Below, piece after piece: positions 7,123 through 8,940 of a stretch of 8,940 nt of DNA. A program made the translations under genes and the position numbers. Positions within the stretch are counted from its first letter, which is position 1. Every line of letters starts with the position of its first letter. Location: the NCBI GenBank assembly GCA_018400565.1, contig JAGYMP010000267.1, forward strand, positions 1 through 8,940, written 5' to 3'. The notes below the pieces were generated by a model. It saw only the letters and a list, made by a program, of their open reading frames with translations, did not search any database and was not told the origin of the DNA. This stretch comes from Bacilli bacterium. Its GTDB lineage: Bacteria; Bacillota_I; Bacilli_A; Izemoplasmatales; Hujiaoplasmataceae.

Positions 7123-8049
7123 TCATTTCAAATAACGCTTCACGCTTATTTTTTGAATGCTTGAAGACACATCGAACACACCGTTTACCGTCCAACCGAT
7201 GCGCATGCCCCTGATTGTCACATTCTCAAAGCGGGCATCCGTCAAAAATCCGTTGTTGATGGCAAATACATAAGCGTCCTGCAAATAAGGCAAAATATCC
7301 AGTTCAATTGAATATGCTCTCTTGTATTCAATCGGCTTTTTCAAATACATCTGCGAGCCCATGGAATAAATCAATTGATGTGTGTTCTGGAACATGCCCG
7401 AGGTAATGCGGGTGCTGCTCTTCACAAAGTCGTGACGACAATCGAAAACAGGCAGACAGAACCAAAAAGATCCCTCTTCGTTTCCGATTTCGCTTTGGCT
7501 ATCTTCAGACGCATCACTCAGAAAGAAGTACCAAAGCAACCCGGCTCCGTGACGTTCGGGGTCATATGCCCCGCCGTTTCGATCGACGCATTGATCGATC
7601 ACGCCGTCCAAACGAATGTCCAAAGCATCCAACCCGATCAGTTTTTGATGTTTTTTCAGGTCTTGTTCGATAAAGATTTGCGACTTGGTTTCCAGGATAA
7701 GCTCTTTGTGTTCATCCATGTTTTTTCCGTTACCAGTCAAATCAAAAGCCATGGACCCCTTGTCATCGGCTGTTATCCTGAACACACTCAATGGGTTTTT
7801 GAAGATGTGATGCCCCCCGTCGTTTTGGTAGACAATGTCTTTGGGGGCGAAAGAGGGTGACTGAAACGATATTCCCCAGGGACTTGTTTGGGAATCATCC
7901 GTTCTTCTGTTTTCATGCGCCAGCCATTCACTGTTTTTTGCCATGTTTGTTTTCGACAGTTTAAACCCGTTGGAAAAAGTTAAATCATCCAATAGTTCTT
8001 TCTTCCTCGTCTTGTCCGACTTCAGATCGCCGGAAGCCTGTCTTTGCAT
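7123..8049 (-). CDS. Unrecognised, probably cytosolic beta-rich protein between rhaD and the glycan-uptake genes
   Basis: I do not recognise this 308-residue protein. It has no signal peptide or membrane segment, unlike the three exported proteins downstream, so it is probably cytosolic. The N-terminal 40 residues are hydrophilic. The rest alternates short strands and aromatic-rich motifs: E41-W-L-A-H45-ENRR-TDDS, PWGISFQSP (58-66), NDGGHHIF (77-84), LLWYFFLSD (171-179), SFWFCLPVFDCRHD (194-207) and a final GWTVNGVFDVSSSI (285-298). The pattern suggests a beta-sandwich or jelly roll, and conserved-looking His, Asp and Arg residues could form an active or sugar-binding site, but no function is assigned. 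The frame opens at a TTG (8085) and has ATGs at 8070 and 8049. I chose 8049 because GATGTGA in an AAGGGATGTGA context lies 7 bases upstream. This is the only full gene here that ends in TGA. It is 74 bases after rhaD, likely cotranscribed. Confidence 0.75.
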   Translation of the reverse strand: MQRQASGDLKSDKTRKKELLDDLTFSNGFKLSKTNMAKNSEWLAHENRRTDDSQTSPWGISFQSPSFAPKDIVYQNDGGHHIFKNPLSVFRITADDKGSMAFDLTGNGKNMDEHKELILETKSQIFIEQDLKKHQKLIGLDALDIRLDGVIDQCVDRNGGAYDPERHGAGLLWYFFLSDASEDSQSEIGNEEGSFWFCLPVFDCRHDFVKSSTRITSGMFQNTHQLIYSMGSQMYLKKPIEYKRAYSIELDILPYLQDAYVFAINNGFLTDARFENVTIRGMRIGWTVNGVFDVSSSIQKISVKRYLK

Positions 8050-8056
8050 TCTTTGT

Positions 8057-8067
8057 TCACATCCCTT
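8057..8067 (-). promoter_or_regulatory. Ribosome binding site that decides the start of the unrecognised gene
   Basis: AAGGGATGTGA on the minus strand; its GATGTGA part differs by one base from GAGGTGA and ends 7 bases before the ATG at 8049. Neither the TTG at 8085 nor the ATG at 8070 has a comparable site. Confidence 0.55.
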
Positions 8068-8123
8068 CATGCCGGGGAATGTCAAATCATGCTCGAATCA
8101 AAATCTTTGATCATTGTTTCGGT

Positions 8124-8939
8124 TTATTCCAAGAATCCTTTTTTGGGTTCCACGGAAAAGGCTTTGGCCAATGATTTGAGTTCCTCATCGGATATTTCAT
8201 TATAGATTTTTTTGCCATGAATTTTAAGATAAATCTCGGCAGCTTTTTCAATGGTTTCAATCATGCCGAATGCTTCGTCAAAATCCCTGCCCGATGCGAA
8301 AACTCCATGCATCGCCCATAAAACGAGACGGAAATCTTCCATTTTTTTGGCGGTTTCGATCCCGATGGCATCATTGCCGCATACCATCCAAGGAAGGATG
8401 CCGATTCCGTCGGGGAATACCACAAGGCATTCGGTCATCATTTTCCAGAGTGTTTTGCTGAAGGTTTTCTCATTTAACTCATGGATGAAGCTCATGGCCA
8501 GCAGATTCGTCGCATGTGTGTGCATGATGACGCGGTGTTCGGGATCGATCGCCAGCCTTGTTTGATGGCTCAGCAAATGCGAATCCATTTCAGAGGTGGG
8601 CTTTTGGTGGCCAATCAGTCCCCAAACGAGTTTATAACCGGTTCCTTCTTTGTTGATTCGGATGATGCCCAATCCGACTTCGGGATTCTTCTCGATGTTT
8701 TTGAAGTATATACCCGAACCCGTGATCAAAACATATTTATTCGCCAAGGCAGGAACCTGGATATCAAGCGCTTTCTCCTCGGCCGTGTCGTTTAAGACGG
8801 ATTGAAACGGCTTGAGTTCGTTTTCGGAAACCAAATACGACACGTTCCCGCCGTTGCGTTCATCCCATCCGTGTCCGTACATAAGAGAGATCGTGGACAC
8901 CATTTCTTTGATAAAAGTCGCTTCGAGCAAGTCACGCAT
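8124..8939 (-). CDS. rhaD: Rhamnulose-1-phosphate aldolase
   Basis: Class II zinc aldolase (EC 4.1.2.19) that splits L-rhamnulose 1-phosphate into dihydroxyacetone phosphate and L-lactaldehyde in the cytoplasm, the last step of the phosphorylating L-rhamnose pathway. The 271 residues match E. coli RhaD (274) along the whole length by memory of its sequence: GWDERNGGN at 24-32, ITGSG at 72-76, WGL at 106-108, PTSE with catalytic E117, zinc ligands H140 and H142 in IMHTHATN, TECLVVFPDGIGILPWMV at 169-186, and the third zinc ligand H211 in MHGVFASG. GWDERNGGN falls at the same residue number as in E. coli, so the ATG at 8939, one base from the window edge, is very likely the real start and the gene complete; its ribosome binding site is outside. 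All catalytic and metal residues are present, so it should be active. It is the first gene here of the apparent operon. Confidence 0.97.
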   Translation of the reverse strand: MRDLLEATFIKEMVSTISLMYGHGWDERNGGNVSYLVSENELKPFQSVLNDTAEEKALDIQVPALANKYVLITGSGIYFKNIEKNPEVGLGIIRINKEGTGYKLVWGLIGHQKPTSEMDSHLLSHQTRLAIDPEHRVIMHTHATNLLAMSFIHELNEKTFSKTLWKMMTECLVVFPDGIGILPWMVCGNDAIGIETAKKMEDFRLVLWAMHGVFASGRDFDEAFGMIETIEKAAEIYLKIHGKKIYNEISDEELKSLAKAFSVEPKKGFLE

Positions 8940-8940
8940 C

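Noticed and set aside
7123..7125. TGA stop read as tryptophan, as in Mycoplasma
   Set aside because: It would add only four residues before a TAA, and TGG is used for Trp throughout with no internal TGA in any full-length gene, so the standard bacterial code fits.
8080..8085. Perfect TTGACA on the minus strand upstream of the unrecognised gene, a possible -35 box
   Set aside because: The hexamer 17 bases downstream is ATGTGA, a poor -10, and it overlaps the ribosome binding site, so transcription would start too late to include it.
8050..8123. Possible terminator after rhaD (GATCAAA/TTTGATT stem)
   Set aside because: The stem is short and AT-rich with a 3-base loop and no following T run; rhaD and the next gene are more likely cotranscribed.

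Overview
All seven genes in this window lie on the minus strand and read from high to low coordinates, closely spaced like one operon. They look like part of a carbohydrate-utilization locus of a low-to-moderate-GC Gram-positive-type bacterium (Bacillota, or a relative such as the standard-code Mycoplasmatota). The support for this is two lipoproteins with lipoboxes, strong AGGAGG-type ribosome binding sites, and a surface protein with a C-terminal membrane anchor. Tryptophan is encoded by TGG and no full-length frame contains an internal TGA, so the Mycoplasma code is unlikely. Several exported proteins are strikingly acidic, which could fit a saline habitat, but the genus cannot be read from the sequence.

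Layout in transcription order: (1) 8939-8124, rhamnulose-1-phosphate aldolase RhaD, clearly recognisable and full length. (2) 8049-7123, an unrecognised protein without a signal peptide, probably cytosolic and beta-rich. (3) A 105-base gap (7122-7018) with a weak hairpin and a palindrome. (4) 7017-5653, a lipoprotein resembling a clan GH-A (TIM-barrel) glycoside hydrolase. (5) 5630-4305, a lipoprotein solute-binding protein of a CUT1 sugar ABC importer. (6) 4297-3293, a MalF-like permease. (7) 3270-862, an 802-residue surface protein with about three LamG/jelly-roll-like modules, an Ig-like domain and a C-terminal membrane anchor. (8) 819-1, a MalG-like permease that runs off the window edge a few residues before its expected end.

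Working model (inference): a rhamnose-containing oligo- or polysaccharide is captured at the cell surface by the modular anchored protein, trimmed or bound by the lipoprotein hydrolase-like protein, and imported by the solute-binding protein and two permeases, which need an ATPase not encoded here. It is then processed inside, possibly by the unknown protein, and its rhamnose is finally cleaved by RhaD to DHAP and L-lactaldehyde. The most unusual points are the large surface-protein gene placed between the two permease genes, a hydrolase-like protein that seems to lack the usual GH-A nucleophile, and the unrecognised protein next to rhaD. No RNA gene, CRISPR array or mobile element was seen.
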